DNA of 64,000 bases from Alphaproteobacteria bacterium (GTDB lineage Bacteria; Pseudomonadota; Alphaproteobacteria; Micropepsales; Micropepsaceae): the NCBI GenBank assembly GCA_017308375.1, contig JAFKEW010000049.1, positions 62,001 through 126,000 of the forward strand, written 5' to 3'. Every line of letters begins with the position of its first letter. Within the stretch, counting starts at the first letter, position 1. Shown piece after piece: positions 25,135-34,800 of the stretch. The notes under the pieces were generated by a model. The model was not told the DNA's origin. It saw only the letters and a program-made list of their open reading frames with translations, and did no database searches. The position numbers and the translations under genes are program-made.

Positions 25135-26637
25135 TTACGGAATACGCCCCCGGGCTCCGGGTTTTGCCCCGTTCACACAATAAAGCCGGTAATGATCAAT
25201 CGGCTGATTTCCGCGGCTGCGCGTGACCGTGCCGCAATCCCGCACGGTATCGAACATCTGCGCCACGGTGGCTGCGCCGTCCTGCCGGACATTGGCTACA
25301 TAGAGCAGCGACATTGAAAGCACGGCGTGGGATGCCGACGGTGTCATAAGCCAGCGCCAAGGCTCATCCACCGGCACGACAGGCACGCTTTCCGGCGGCA
25401 GGTAATAGCGCAGCCACGCCGTTGTCTTGTACTCGGTGGTGAGCAAAGCGGCGGCGTGATGCTTCTGCGCAACCGCCACAATGTCATTCGTGGCTTGCGC
25501 AAAACCGAAGGCGAGAAGACGCTGCAACGGATCCTTGCGCCCCAACGGGAGGATGCCGGTCACCGCTTGCAGATAGATCAGGCCGAGCATGAGCGCCGCC
25601 ACGGGCGCCGCCGCTTTGCGGGAGAATTCCACCACCCTCGCCTTCCAGCCGGCGGGATAGATGCGGAACATCGCATCGGCGGCGCAAAGCGCGAGTGCGG
25701 GAAACAGAAAGCTGGGCCAGTTGCCCTGTACCCGGTCATGCAGCGCATGAAACAGGAAGTAAGCCGCAGCAGGCCAGATCATCGCCGCAGCCAGCCGCGA
25801 ACGCCCGTCCCGTACAAAAAGGCCGAACAGCGCCAGGATGAAAATGAACGGCGTCGCCATGCCGAATTGCGCGGCAACGAATTCGCCCAGAAAGCGCAAG
25901 GTGAACGGCCCGCGATCAACGCGGCCGAACTGGAATGCGAATGTCATCCAGTCATGGCGGGCATTCCACAACAGGTTTGGCAAAAAAATCAGCAGCGCGA
26001 TCAGGCCGCCGGCATAAGGCCATGGCGAAAGCAGCCAGCGCCTGCCGCGCGGATCGGCCAGCAGCCAGACCAATGCACCGGCGCCAAAAAACAACGCGGT
26101 GTATTTGGAGAGCAGGCCAATGCCGGCCGCGATACCGGCGGCCAGCCACCATTGCCCGCCGTGACCGGCCTCCACCCGCGCAAGGAAATAGAGAAAGAAC
26201 GCGGCAGCCGCGATTACCGGCGCATCGGGCGTGGCCGCCATCGCCTCCACCGCCACCATCAAGGTGAGATTGAAAAAGAGGCAGGCCCATGCCGCCGCGG
26301 GCCGTTCCGGCAGCGTGAGTTTTGCCGTCTGCCATACCGCCCAGCTTGCCGCCACCGAGAGGGCAAGACCGGCACAGCGGATCGCGAAGGCGGTATTGCC
26401 GAACAAGGCCGTACCAGCCCGGATGGCAAACGCGATCAATGGCGGATGATCGTAATAGCCCGCCGCAAGATGACGCGACCACAGCCAGTAATAGGCTTCA
26501 TCCGCCGACAGCGGCAGTACCGCACCGGCAGCAAAGCGCAAAAGCGTAAGAACGACGACGGCGGCCAGAAGCGCGTGCGGCCAGCGCGCGCTTAACGCGC
26601 CCGCCACACGAACAGGCTCGACATGGCGTAATTCCAT
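25135..26637 (-). CDS. ArnT/PMT-type (GT-C) glycosyltransferase
   Basis: 500-residue inner-membrane protein with about 11 hydrophobic segments. The first periplasmic loop carries ADEAYYWLWSRHLAAGYYDH followed by PP, the GT39/ArnT signature with the catalytic Asp-Glu pair. Such enzymes transfer a sugar from a polyprenyl phosphate donor to lipid A or another envelope acceptor. I used ATG 26637 (MELRHVEPV); the frame extends 13 codons upstream into Gly/Arg-rich sequence. It overlaps the upstream DPM1-like gene by 46 bases, so the two are one operon: that gene can make the lipid-linked sugar used here. Confidence 0.85.
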   Translation of the reverse strand: MELRHVEPVRVAGALSARWPHALLAAVVVLTLLRFAAGAVLPLSADEAYYWLWSRHLAAGYYDHPPLIAFAIRAGTALFGNTAFAIRCAGLALSVAASWAVWQTAKLTLPERPAAAWACLFFNLTLMVAVEAMAATPDAPVIAAAAFFLYFLARVEAGHGGQWWLAAGIAAGIGLLSKYTALFFGAGALVWLLADPRGRRWLLSPWPYAGGLIALLIFLPNLLWNARHDWMTFAFQFGRVDRGPFTLRFLGEFVAAQFGMATPFIFILALFGLFVRDGRSRLAAAMIWPAAAYFLFHALHDRVQGNWPSFLFPALALCAADAMFRIYPAGWKARVVEFSRKAAAPVAALMLGLIYLQAVTGILPLGRKDPLQRLLAFGFAQATNDIVAVAQKHHAAALLTTEYKTTAWLRYYLPPESVPVVPVDEPWRWLMTPSASHAVLSMSLLYVANVRQDGAATVAQMFDTVRDCGTVTRSRGNQPIDHYRLYCVNGAKPGARGRIP

Positions 26638-27728
26638 AAGGCCCCCATCACCGCGCCCGCCGCGCCCGCCACCCACCAGATCGGCCGTTCGTGATAAAGC
26701 CAGGACGCAAGACCGACATTGGTCACCGCACCCACCGCGCCAATGGCACAGAAACCGGCAAAACCCTTGAACATGGCCAGGCCGCGCAAGCGCCGGTCGC
26801 GATAGGTGAGGCCATTGTTGAGCAGAAAATTGCTGGTCATCGCAACCAGGGTGGCGATGGTCTGCGCCACCGGAAAGGCCAGGACGAAGTAAAGCGCAAT
26901 CTTCAGCGTGGCCAGATGCACGGCCAGCCCCGTGGTACCGACCAGCATGAAAAAAATGAAACGGGGATCGACAAGCCCGCCGGTCGATTTGGTCAGCAGC
27001 AGGCCCAGATATTCCAGACCCACCTGCGAATCGAATTTGCTCTCACCGCCATGGCGGGTGCGGAACACGAATGGCAGTTCGCGAATGCGAAGACTGCCGC
27101 CTGCCGTTGTCACGATATCGAGCAGGATCTTGAACCCCACCGGCTGCAGACGGCCGGCCAGGGGATCGAAGCGGTCGCGCCGCATCATGAAAAAACCGCT
27201 CATCGGATCGCTGAGCGAAATGCCGAGAACGGTGCGCGCGATGGTGGTGGCAAACTGACTGATGAAGCCACGGCTGTCGCCAAGGGAAGCCGCACTTCCG
27301 CCGCCGATATAGCGGCTGCCCACGACCAGATCGGCCTCGCCTTCCTGCAGCACGTCGAGCATTCCGGGCAGCAGCGTTTCGTCATGCTGCAAATCGGCAT
27401 CCATCACCGCCACGAACGGTGCGCTGGAAGAAAGAATACCTTCGATGCACGCGCCCGCGAGCCCGCGGCGTCCGACACGGCGGATGCAACGCACGCGCCC
27501 GTCATGCCGCGCAATCGCCTTCACCGCATCGGCGGTTCCATCCGGCGAATTGTCATCGACGAAAATCGCTTCCCAGCGGCAGTCTTTGAGCGCCGCGTCC
27601 AGTCTGGCGATCATCTCGGCGACATTGGCGCGTTCCTTGAACGTCGGCAGAACCACCGACAATTCAAGCTGCGTGCTCTTTTCCACCTCGAAAGGGGCCG
27701 CAGCGATGGTCGCGCCCGGAACCGCCAT
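26592..27728 (-). CDS. Polyprenol-phosphate sugar synthase (DPM1-like GT2) fused to a GtrA domain
   Basis: 378 residues. An N-terminal GT2 domain (LSVVLPTFKERANV, DDNSPDGTADAV, MDADLQHDE, VVGSRYIGGGSA) is followed from about residue 245 by four transmembrane helices of GtrA type (FFMLVGTTGLAVHLATLKIA ... MTSNFLLNNGLTYRDRR). Makes a polyprenyl-phosphate monosaccharide and may help flip it. I chose ATG 27728; a TTG nine codons upstream is possible. Operon with the ArnT-like gene by overlap. Confidence 0.88.
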   Translation of the reverse strand: MAVPGATIAAAPFEVEKSTQLELSVVLPTFKERANVAEMIARLDAALKDCRWEAIFVDDNSPDGTADAVKAIARHDGRVRCIRRVGRRGLAGACIEGILSSSAPFVAVMDADLQHDETLLPGMLDVLQEGEADLVVGSRYIGGGSAASLGDSRGFISQFATTIARTVLGISLSDPMSGFFMMRRDRFDPLAGRLQPVGFKILLDIVTTAGGSLRIRELPFVFRTRHGGESKFDSQVGLEYLGLLLTKSTGGLVDPRFIFFMLVGTTGLAVHLATLKIALYFVLAFPVAQTIATLVAMTSNFLLNNGLTYRDRRLRGLAMFKGFAGFCAIGAVGAVTNVGLASWLYHERPIWWVAGAAGAVMGALWNYAMSSLFVWRAR

Positions 27729-27923
27729 GCGTATAGGATCCCTTGTCTTGCGCAAATCTTATACGCGAAGTTGAATACTGCCGGAACGCCACCCGCAAAG
27801 CATGCGTCACCATCGCCTTGGCAGCAGAGCCCGCACCTTCGTAGCAGAGATGCTGTGGAAGGCGAAAACACCGCGGATCGCGCGGCGCGCGCGGTTATGG
27901 AGTGCGGAGTGCGGGCGCACGGA

Positions 27924-28163
27924 TCAGCCGCTGCGCCGTTCCGGTGTTTTTTCGATCGTGGCCTGGGCTTCCTGCAATTGCGAAAGCAGAGACGCGGCAT
28001 CCGCGCCCATATCCGCTGTCGCTTCGAGGCTTTGCGCCCAGGCGCGCAAGATTTCCGCCCGCTCGCGATTGGTCAGGCGGCGGTCGCGCACGACATTGGC
28101 CGGATTGCGGAAGTAACGCGCCGGGTCGCGCTTCAGGGTTTCAAGCAAAGCCTCTTTCGACAT
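27924..28163 (-). CDS. Small conserved-looking hypothetical protein
   Basis: 79-residue, highly charged, mostly helical protein (MSKEALLETLKRDPARYFRN ... LTNRERAEILRAWAQSLEA). AGGA sits 7 bases before the ATG at 28163. No membrane segment or catalytic motif. Composition resembles small stress-associated proteins, but I do not recognise a family. It lies between two unrelated minus-strand genes. Confidence 0.6.
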   Translation of the reverse strand: MSKEALLETLKRDPARYFRNPANVVRDRRLTNRERAEILRAWAQSLEATADMGADAASLLSQLQEAQATIEKTPERRSG

Positions 28164-28245
28164 GCGGTATCCTGCAGCTTCAGCCGCTCCTGGCTATCCA
28201 TGCCCCGAGCAGCAGACCGCCCCTCAAGCCCAAATTAAATAATCG

Positions 28246-28560
28246 TCAGTGGCCCCGTTGTGCAGCATGCCGCTTGCGGGTCGCCGCAGCCTTTTTGGCC
28301 GAGCGTGAACGCGCCGCCGCGGACCGCGCCGCCGATGCCTTGCCGCCAAGACGCCCACCCTTTTTCGATGGCGCGGTGTTGGTCTTCTTGCCCCGGCCGG
28401 AGCCGGATTTTTTTCCGCCACCGGTTTCGGCGTTGACGGTCGCCCAGGCTCGGCGCGCCGCTTCGTCTTCCGAAACGCCGCGATCTTCGTAGCCCTTTTC
28501 GATATGGCGGGCCTGACGCTTCTGTTTGGTGGTGTAGCTGGACTTGTCGCCACGCGGCAT
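28246..28560 (-). CDS. Basic stress-type protein, often annotated as plasmid stabilization protein
   Basis: 104 residues. Residues 1-52 (MPRGDKSSYTTKQKRQARHI, then EKGYEDRGVSEDEAARRAWA and TVNAETGGGKKSG) match a widespread small family usually named plasmid stabilization protein on weak grounds. Residues 53-104 are a Lys/Arg/Ala-rich tail like histone H1, suggesting nucleic-acid binding. GGGAGA precedes the ATG at 28560; open frame further upstream is not conserved. An exact EcfG-type promoter at 28600-28625 marks it as a likely general stress response member. The plasmid role is doubtful. Confidence 0.8.
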   Translation of the reverse strand: MPRGDKSSYTTKQKRQARHIEKGYEDRGVSEDEAARRAWATVNAETGGGKKSGSGRGKKTNTAPSKKGGRLGGKASAARSAAARSRSAKKAAATRKRHAAQRGH

Positions 28561-28599
28561 CGGCAAATCTCCCGGATGGATCAGGGCCCTCGTTTGAAC

Positions 28600-28625
28600 A
28601 ACGCCAGCGCCATCCGGCCGGTTCC
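28600..28625 (-). promoter_or_regulatory. EcfG-type promoter for the basic stress protein
   Basis: On the minus strand GGAAC (28625-28621), 17-base spacer, CGTT (28603-28600), about 40 bases before the start codon at 28560. Exact consensus. Confidence 0.82.
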
Positions 28626-28686
28626 GGCCGCCAGGGCCAGCCGCCGCAACTTTGTCCTCGCCCTTAAGGTTAAAGCGTGGATAAAA

Positions 28687-28713
28687 TTGGCAATATTCTG
28701 CTAACCCTATATT
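28687..28713 (+). promoter_or_regulatory. Possible housekeeping promoter of the LuxI-type gene
   Basis: TTGGCA (28687-28692) and TATATT (28708-28713) separated by 15 bases, slightly short for sigma-70, in an AT-rich dip 27 bases before the GTG start. No lux-box-like 18-20-bp palindrome was seen. Confidence 0.35.
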
Positions 28714-28739
28714 GGGCGCATAAACAGGGGGCAGGAACC

Positions 28740-29396
28740 GTGATTTACCTTGTGGACCGCAGGAACCGCGACGCATTCGAGACACAGCTGGAAGAGATGT
28801 ACCGGCAGCGCCACCGGGTCTATGTCGACAAACGTGGCTGGAAGGCGCTGGCCCGGCCCGACGGGCGCGAAATCGACCAGTTCGACAATGCCGAAGCCGT
28901 CTATCTGATGAAGCTGGCGGAAAACGGCAGTGTAGAGGGTGCGGTGCGCCTGATCCCGACCAACAAACCGCATCTGATGCGCGATGTGTTTGCGCATGTG
29001 GTGACATCGGGTGCGATCCCCAATGACGAGAAAATCTATGAAATGACCCGCTGCTATGTCAGCGAGGCCGTCACCGACAAGCGCGAACGCACGATGGCCG
29101 CCGGTGAATTGCTGGCCGCGCAGCTTGAATATGGGCTGGCGAAAGGGCTGACCGATTACAGCGTGGTGTCGGACATGTATTTCCTGCCGATCATGCTGGC
29201 GCTGGGCGATGGCGTGAACAAGCTGGGCGAGCCTTACGAATATGGCGAAGGCACCTGCATGGCGCTTACCTTCCCGATCAACGAGATCGGCCTGAAGATG
29301 TGCCGCCGCGGGCGCGGGCTGAGCGGCCCGGTGCTGGTTTACAGCCCCACACCGCCGCCGGGCGCAATATTCGAAAACGACAAGATCGCGGCCTAA
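28740..29396 (+). CDS. LuxI-family acyl-homoserine-lactone synthase
   Basis: 218 residues from GTG 28740 (VIYLVDRRNRDAFE), preceded by GCAGGA. The invariant LuxI residues can be placed: R and W in RQRHRVYVDKRGW, the two Asp in EIDQFDNAEAVYL, the Arg of GAVRLIPT, and Glu/Arg in YEMTRCYV. It would make an acyl-homoserine lactone or aryl-HSL from S-adenosylmethionine and an acyl donor. There is no luxR gene adjacent or elsewhere in the window. It precedes exopolysaccharide genes on the same strand. Chemical product unknown. Confidence 0.85.
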   Translation: MIYLVDRRNRDAFETQLEEMYRQRHRVYVDKRGWKALARPDGREIDQFDNAEAVYLMKLAENGSVEGAVRLIPTNKPHLMRDVFAHVVTSGAIPNDEKIYEMTRCYVSEAVTDKRERTMAAGELLAAQLEYGLAKGLTDYSVVSDMYFLPIMLALGDGVNKLGEPYEYGEGTCMALTFPINEIGLKMCRRGRGLSGPVLVYSPTPPPGAIFENDKIAA

Positions 29397-29622
29397 TTTC
29401 GTGCCAGCCTGAAACGGTTAAACCTGCCGCAGGCGCGCGGCCGCACTTGCGTGGTAATCCTTTGGAATCACAAATATATTATAGTTAATAATAACTTAAC
29501 GTCCGCGTTCTGGCCACCGCCACCTTCCCGAATTGAGACAGTTTTTCCGCCGTTTTCTGGCGCGGCTTCTGCACGGGCCATGGTGAACGGCAAAAGCGGA
29601 ACACCGGAAGGCCAGCGGCAGG

Positions 29623-31089
29623 ATGACGATTTCCAACGATATGCCCGGCGGGCATGCAGGACTTGCGCAAAGCTTGCGCCGTTTCGGGCGGTGGCCGGCC
29701 GGACACGACGGCAGCGAGGTACACACCGGCCTGCTGGCGCAGGATCGCAGCACAGAAGCCTGGCTCTACACCGCGCTGGAAACCGTGGCGATCATCGCGG
29801 CCAGCGCCATTTCAGGTGCGATCGTTCTTGCCGCCACACCGGCGTGGCATGGCGCATGGCTTACCGGCGCCGGCATTCTGCTTGCCAACGGGGTTCTGGT
29901 CTCCGCCCTGTTCTGCGGCCTGATGCGGCTGATCGAAACGCAACAGGGCCCTTATGCGGCAGACGGCAGCGGCCAATGGTGGGAGCTTTGCGCGGTGTGG
30001 CTGGCCGCGTTCTGGCCCCTGGCCGTCACCTGGCACATTCTGGCACCGGCGCCTGCGCTGACATTGCCGCTGCTGGGCAGCTTTTTCGTCTGCGGATTTG
30101 TGGCGGTTTTCGCAGCCCGCGGGAGCGCGCCGGCCCTGCTCCTCAAACGTCAGCCGCAAACGGGCGTCACCGGACATCCGATTATCCTGGCCGGTGCGGG
30201 CACATCCGACAGCCTGAACCGCATTGCCCGGCGCTTGCGCCGCAATGGCCACAGCGACATCGCCAGCGTCAGCATCGATGCCGGTTGCGCAGAGGCGGAA
30301 TGGCCGCAAACGCTGACCAACGCGCTTTATCGCATCGCCGCCTCTGCCAGCATGGCCGGTACCGGCACGGCAGGCGGATGCGAAATTCTCCTCGCCGTGG
30401 ACGGGTTTCCGCGTGCGCGCCTCGCCGCCCTGCAACATGGGCTGGAGGCGCTGCCGCTTCCCGCCCGGCTGGTACCGGGGCGCGAAGCGGTGGACGCCGA
30501 AACGCCCGCGGCACTGACGCCCACGCAACGCCGGTTGAAGCGCACGATCGATCTCATCATCGCGACAGCATTGCTGATCCTTGCCGCGCCCACCATGTGT
30601 GCCATCGCATTGTGGGTGATACTGGATTCGCGGGGGCCGATTTTCTTTCGCCAGCAGCGGCTCGGCTATCGCGGCAAGCCGTTCACCATCCTCAAATTCC
30701 GCACCCGGCATGAGCCCGGAAACGATACAGACGAACAGGTGACCCGCGCGGGCCAGATGTTGCGGCGGCAGAACCTTGACGCGCTGCCGCAGCTTTTCAA
30801 CGTCATCGCCGGTGAAATGTCTCTGGTCGGGCCGCGGCCGCACACGGTGGCGCATGATCACTTCTTTTCCGGCCTGATCGGCAATTACGAACGGCGCCAG
30901 AGCATAATGCCGGGTGTCACCGGATGGGCGCAGATCCACGGCCTGCGTGGGGAGGCCACGACCGTTGCCGCGATGCGCAAACAGGTTGCGTTCGATCTTT
31001 GGTATGCGCACAACGCCAGCCTGCGGCTGGACCTGAAAATTCTCGCCCGCGCCGCGATCACGGCGCTGAGGCAAAACCATGCCGATTGA
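29623..31089 (+). CDS. Exopolysaccharide polyprenyl-phosphate sugar-1-phosphate transferase
   Basis: 488 residues. Several N-terminal transmembrane segments (residues about 45-170), a poorly conserved middle domain, then the bacterial sugar transferase catalytic domain from about residue 305: LKRTIDLIIATALLILAAPT, GPIFFRQQRLGYRGKPF, LKFRTRH, DALPQLFNVIAGEMSLVGPR followed by PH, and PGVTGWAQIHGLRGE. It starts repeat-unit assembly by loading a sugar phosphate on undecaprenyl phosphate. The ATG at 29623 has GCAGG very close upstream; ATG 29641 is an alternative. Preceded by an AT-rich island (29465-29500), the likely promoter. Confidence 0.88.
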   Translation: MTISNDMPGGHAGLAQSLRRFGRWPAGHDGSEVHTGLLAQDRSTEAWLYTALETVAIIAASAISGAIVLAATPAWHGAWLTGAGILLANGVLVSALFCGLMRLIETQQGPYAADGSGQWWELCAVWLAAFWPLAVTWHILAPAPALTLPLLGSFFVCGFVAVFAARGSAPALLLKRQPQTGVTGHPIILAGAGTSDSLNRIARRLRRNGHSDIASVSIDAGCAEAEWPQTLTNALYRIAASASMAGTGTAGGCEILLAVDGFPRARLAALQHGLEALPLPARLVPGREAVDAETPAALTPTQRRLKRTIDLIIATALLILAAPTMCAIALWVILDSRGPIFFRQQRLGYRGKPFTILKFRTRHEPGNDTDEQVTRAGQMLRRQNLDALPQLFNVIAGEMSLVGPRPHTVAHDHFFSGLIGNYERRQSIMPGVTGWAQIHGLRGEATTVAAMRKQVAFDLWYAHNASLRLDLKILARAAITALRQNHAD

Positions 31090-31230
31090 CGGCGCCGCAA
31101 CCGGTATAGTGTATCATAATGGGACATTCCTCTTTTGTCCCCATACGCGACCAGACCCGCGGCCGGATTTCTTCGGGAGCTATGTCACGGTTTCATGCTT
31201 GGTTGAGAAAGCCGGTCTAGGTTGCCCGCC

Positions 31231-32463
31231 ATGACAAACCCCGCCATGACAAACAAGGTGCTTCTGGTCACGAGCGTGATGTGGGCGACGGCTGCGCGGC
31301 TGGCCGCGGCCTTTGCCGATTGCGGCTGGCGGATTGATGTGTTGGCCCCGCCCGGCCATGCCGCCGGGAAAAGCCGCCATCTCGGTACGTTTCACCCCTA
31401 TCAGCCGTGGGGACCGCAATTCATCCTGCAGCGCGTAATCGAAACGGCCGAACCCGATCTGATCGTGCCATGCGATGACCGTGCGTTGCGGCAATTGCTG
31501 GCCTTGCGGGCGATCACGGCCGAAACGGCGGGCACGCTGGCGCGCTCGCTGGGGGAAACGCGCACCTATCCCATTTTGCTCTCGCGCAGCCAGTCGCTGG
31601 AGGCGGGGCGGGCGCTGGGCATCGCGGTACCGCTCACCATCGCGGTCTCCAATCCACAGGCGCTGGAGCAGGCCGTGGCAGAAACGGGCTTTCCCGCCGC
31701 GATCAAGCTGGACGGCAGTTGGGGTGACGACGGCATCGTCATCGCAAACGATGTGGCGGAAGCCCGCGCCGCATTCCGCAAGCTTTCACATCTTGCATCA
31801 CCGCTCGGCAAGGCCGTGCGCGCGCTGCGCCGCCGCGATGCCGGTTATTGGTGGGATATTCTGCAGCCCGGCCCGACCGGAATCTGTGTGCAACGCGTGA
31901 TCGCTGGTCACAATGCGACCTGCAGCGTTGCCGCCTGGAATGGCGATGTGGTGGGTGCCCTCTGTGCCGATGTGGTGGCGGCACGCGGCAGCTTCGGCCC
32001 ACCCAGCGTTCTTCGCACCACCGATGCGCCAGACATGATCGACGCGGCCTGCGAGATCGCCGCGAAGTTCGGTCTTTCCGGCCTGCACGGACTTGAGTTC
32101 ATCCGCGGCGAAGACGGCAGCCTGTATCTGACCGAAATCACGCCCTATGCAACGCAGAACGCGCATCTGGCATTGGGGCCGGAGCGCGATCTGATCGCGG
32201 CGCTGACGCGCGCGGCAACCGGGAACAGCTGCCCGGCCCGCCCGGCCGTTGCGGACCGGGATCTGATTGCCCTGTTTCCGCAGGAATGGTTGCGCGATGC
32301 ACAAAGCCCCTATCTGCATCAGGCCTATCACGATGCGCCTTGGGAGGATACAGCGGTGCTCGATGCGATTGTCGCGCGTGCGGAAGCGGCAACGCCCTTC
32401 CCGCGCGATACGGCGCCGGTGCTGATCCTCGACGAACCGGAAATTGAAAAGCCCGCACAATGA
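31231..32463 (+). CDS. ATP-grasp family enzyme
   Basis: 410 residues. N-terminal Rossmann-like part (NKVLLVTSVMWATAARLAAA) and central ATP-grasp region (AVAETGFPAAIKLDGSWGDD, VCVQRVI-type hinge seen as GICVQRVIAGHNAT, and the metal-binding ending FIRGEDGSLYLTEITPYATQ). Enzymes of this class ligate carboxylates to amines, using ATP, in peptide, cofactor or glycan tailoring. ATG 31231 was chosen over TTG 31222; the ribosome site is weak. It lies 141 bases after the sugar transferase; a GGGACA/TGTCCC hairpin lies between. Substrate unknown. Confidence 0.72.
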   Translation: MTNPAMTNKVLLVTSVMWATAARLAAAFADCGWRIDVLAPPGHAAGKSRHLGTFHPYQPWGPQFILQRVIETAEPDLIVPCDDRALRQLLALRAITAETAGTLARSLGETRTYPILLSRSQSLEAGRALGIAVPLTIAVSNPQALEQAVAETGFPAAIKLDGSWGDDGIVIANDVAEARAAFRKLSHLASPLGKAVRALRRRDAGYWWDILQPGPTGICVQRVIAGHNATCSVAAWNGDVVGALCADVVAARGSFGPPSVLRTTDAPDMIDAACEIAAKFGLSGLHGLEFIRGEDGSLYLTEITPYATQNAHLALGPERDLIAALTRAATGNSCPARPAVADRDLIALFPQEWLRDAQSPYLHQAYHDAPWEDTAVLDAIVARAEAATPFPRDTAPVLILDEPEIEKPAQ

Positions 32464-32467
32464 CGGG

Positions 32468-33265
32468 CTAACGGTGCGCGGCTTCGCCGATCGCAGCGAC
32501 AAAATCCTGCAAGACGTTTTGCAGCGGTGCCGCACGGGCGACATCAAAGACGACCGGATTTTCCTCATCCAGATAGGCGTCCATCGCGATTTCAAGCTGC
32601 AGAGCGTGAACACGATCCCGCGGCCGGCCATAATGCCGGGTGATATAGCCGCCCTTGAAACGGCCGTTCTTCACCGGGTTGAAACGGCTCTGGCCCGAAA
32701 AGACCGCCATCGCCGCATCGGCAATGGCCGGCGCGCAGCTTTTTCCATCCGCGGTGCCGAGATTGAGCTGCGGCAGACGCCCTTCAAACAGGCGTGGCAG
32801 GCGCGAGAGAATGGAATGTGCATCCAGCAACAGCGCATAGCCATGCACCGCTTTTGCGCGCGCAAGGGCCGCGGCGAGTTGTCGATGATAAGGCTGCCAG
32901 TATTCGCGGATGCGCCGGGCGACCACACCGGCATCGGGTGCACAGCCCGGTTTGTAGAGCGGTTGACCGCCAAAACTCGCAACCGGGCAAACGCCGGTCT
33001 CGAACTTTCCCGGATAAAGCAGCCCGCCCTCAGGATCGCGGTTCAAGTCCGCCACATAACGCGAATGTGTGGCGATGAGGCGCGTGGCATCGCCATTTTC
33101 CAGAAAGCCGTAAAGCAGATGCACATGCCAATCGGTATCGGCCACGGCGCGGCCCGCATCCGTCATCGTGGCGGCGATCTCATCCGGCAGATAGGTGCCG
33201 ACATGGGGAAAGCTGACCACCAGCGGGCCGGTGCCTTGATGATAGGTATAGCGCGCGTCGCTCAT
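32468..33265 (-). CDS. hutG: N-formylglutamate deformylase
   Basis: 265 residues; hydrolyses N-formylglutamate to glutamate and formate, the last step of the five-enzyme Hut route. [39 protein letters not shown] and [13 protein letters not shown] are characteristic of the family, with His/Asp/Glu metal ligands. Its ATG overlaps the hutH stop (ATGA), showing coupling. Convergent with the ATP-grasp gene, 4 bases between stops. Confidence 0.93.
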   Translation of the reverse strand: MSDARYTYHQGTGPLVVSFPHVGTYLPDEIAATMTDAGRAVADTDWHVHLLYGFLENGDATRLIATHSRYVADLNRDPEGGLLYPGKFETGVCPVASFGGQPLYKPGCAPDAGVVARRIREYWQPYHRQLAAALARAKAVHGYALLLDAHSILSRLPRLFEGRLPQLNLGTADGKSCAPAIADAAMAVFSGQSRFNPVKNGRFKGGYITRHYGRPRDRVHALQLEIAMDAYLDEENPVVFDVARAAPLQNVLQDFVAAIGEAAHR

Positions 33266-34800
33266 TCGCCGAACATGTCGAGCACCGGCGTCAGCGCCCG
33301 GCGATAATAACCGTCGCGGATATGGGCGGCGGCGCGCGCAATGTCGGGCGCAAAAAAGCGGTCATGGTCATAGGCCGGGATTTCGCCACGCAGATGTGCC
33401 AGCAGATCTTCCAGCAACGCCGAACTGCGCAAGGGGCGGTGGAAATCTATGCCCTGCGCGGCGGCCAGAAGCTCGATTGCGATCGCGTTGGTGGTGTTTT
33501 CGCCCATCTGCAACAGGCGCCGCGCCCCATGCGCGGCCATCGAAACGTGATCCTCCTGCCCGGCCGAGGTGGGGATGGTATCGACGCTGGCCGGATGCGC
33601 CAGCATCTTGTTTTCCGAAACCAGCGCCGCGGCCGTCACCTGTGCGATCATGAAACCGGAGTTGAGCCCCTTCTCCCGCACCAGAAAGGCGGGAAGGCCG
33701 CTCATCTTCGGGTCCACCAGAATGGCGATGCGGCGTTCGGCCAGCGAGCCGGTTTCGGCCAAGGCCAGCGCGATCTGATCGGCGGCGAACGCCACCGGCT
33801 CGGCATGGAAATTCCCGCCGGAGATCACTTCGTCCTGCCCGGCAAACACCAGCGGATTGTCGGTGGCGCCATTGGCTTCGGTTTCGAGCGTGCGGCCGGA
33901 AAAGCGCAACAGGTCGAGCACCGCGCCCATCACCTGTGGCTGACAGCGCAGGGAATAAGGGTCCTGCACCCGGTCGCAATCGATGTGCGATTGGCGGATC
34001 ATACTGTCCTTCAGCAGGGCGCGTAACGCCGCCGCCACCGCGATCTGCCCGTCATGCCCGCGCAACAGATGCAGGCGCTCATCAAAGGGGGCGGTGCTGC
34101 CCTGCAACGCGTCGGTCGACAGCGCGCCGGACGCAAGCGCGGCAGCAAACGCATCCTCCGCCGCGAACAGACCGGCAAGCGCCATGGCGGTGGAGGCTTG
34201 CGTGCCGTTCAACAGGGCGAGCCCCTCTTTCGCGCCCAGTTCAAGCGGTTTCAGCCCCGCCTGCTGAAGCGCCTTTCCCACCGGCACCGTTTCACCCTTT
34301 ACCCGCACATCGCCGACACCGATCAACGCCGCGCTCATATGCGCAAGCGGCGCCAGATCGCCCGAAGCACCGACGGAGCCTTGCGCGGGAATGCAAGGAT
34401 AAATCTCATGGTCCAGAAATGCTGTGATTGCCTGCATCACCAGAGGCCGCACGCCGGAGGCGCCGCGCGCCAGCCCGGCCAGTTTCAGAACCATGATCAG
34501 GCGCACAATCGCATCAGGCAGCAGCGGCCCCACACCGGCGGCATGCGACAGAACCAGATTGCGCTGCAATTGCCGCAGCTGATCCGGTTCGATCCGCGTC
34601 TGCGCCAGAATGCCGAAGCCGGTGTTCACGCCATAGGCGGTGCGGCCTTCACGCACCAGGCGGGAAAGGGAGGCCGCGCTCTCCTCCACCGCGGCCAGCG
34701 CGGGCGGTGCGATGGTAATGGAGACCGGGTTTTCCAGCGCCAAGCGCATGGCCGAAAGCCTGAGCGGCGCCGCACCGATTTCGAGTGCAAATTTTTTCAT
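33262..34800 (-). CDS. hutH: Histidine ammonia-lyase
   Basis: 512 residues; deaminates histidine to urocanate. The self-made MIO cofactor comes from A145-S146-G147 in [15 protein letters not shown]. Normal family length when started at ATG 34800 ([10 protein letters not shown]), which overlaps the hutU stop as ATGA; the frame runs 15 codons further upstream into hutU. Other landmarks: [29 protein letters not shown]. Confidence 0.96.
   Translation of the reverse strand: MKKFALEIGAAPLRLSAMRLALENPVSITIAPPALAAVEESAASLSRLVREGRTAYGVNTGFGILAQTRIEPDQLRQLQRNLVLSHAAGVGPLLPDAIVRLIMVLKLAGLARGASGVRPLVMQAITAFLDHEIYPCIPAQGSVGASGDLAPLAHMSAALIGVGDVRVKGETVPVGKALQQAGLKPLELGAKEGLALLNGTQASTAMALAGLFAAEDAFAAALASGALSTDALQGSTAPFDERLHLLRGHDGQIAVAAALRALLKDSMIRQSHIDCDRVQDPYSLRCQPQVMGAVLDLLRFSGRTLETEANGATDNPLVFAGQDEVISGGNFHAEPVAFAADQIALALAETGSLAERRIAILVDPKMSGLPAFLVREKGLNSGFMIAQVTAAALVSENKMLAHPASVDTIPTSAGQEDHVSMAAHGARRLLQMGENTTNAIAIELLAAAQGIDFHRPLRSSALLEDLLAHLRGEIPAYDHDRFFAPDIARAAAHIRDGYYRRALTPVLDMFGE

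Noticed and set aside
31110..31165. GGGACA/TGTCCC hairpin as a terminator after the sugar transferase gene
   Set aside because: Only a six-base stem with no following T-run, so it is unlikely to end transcription.
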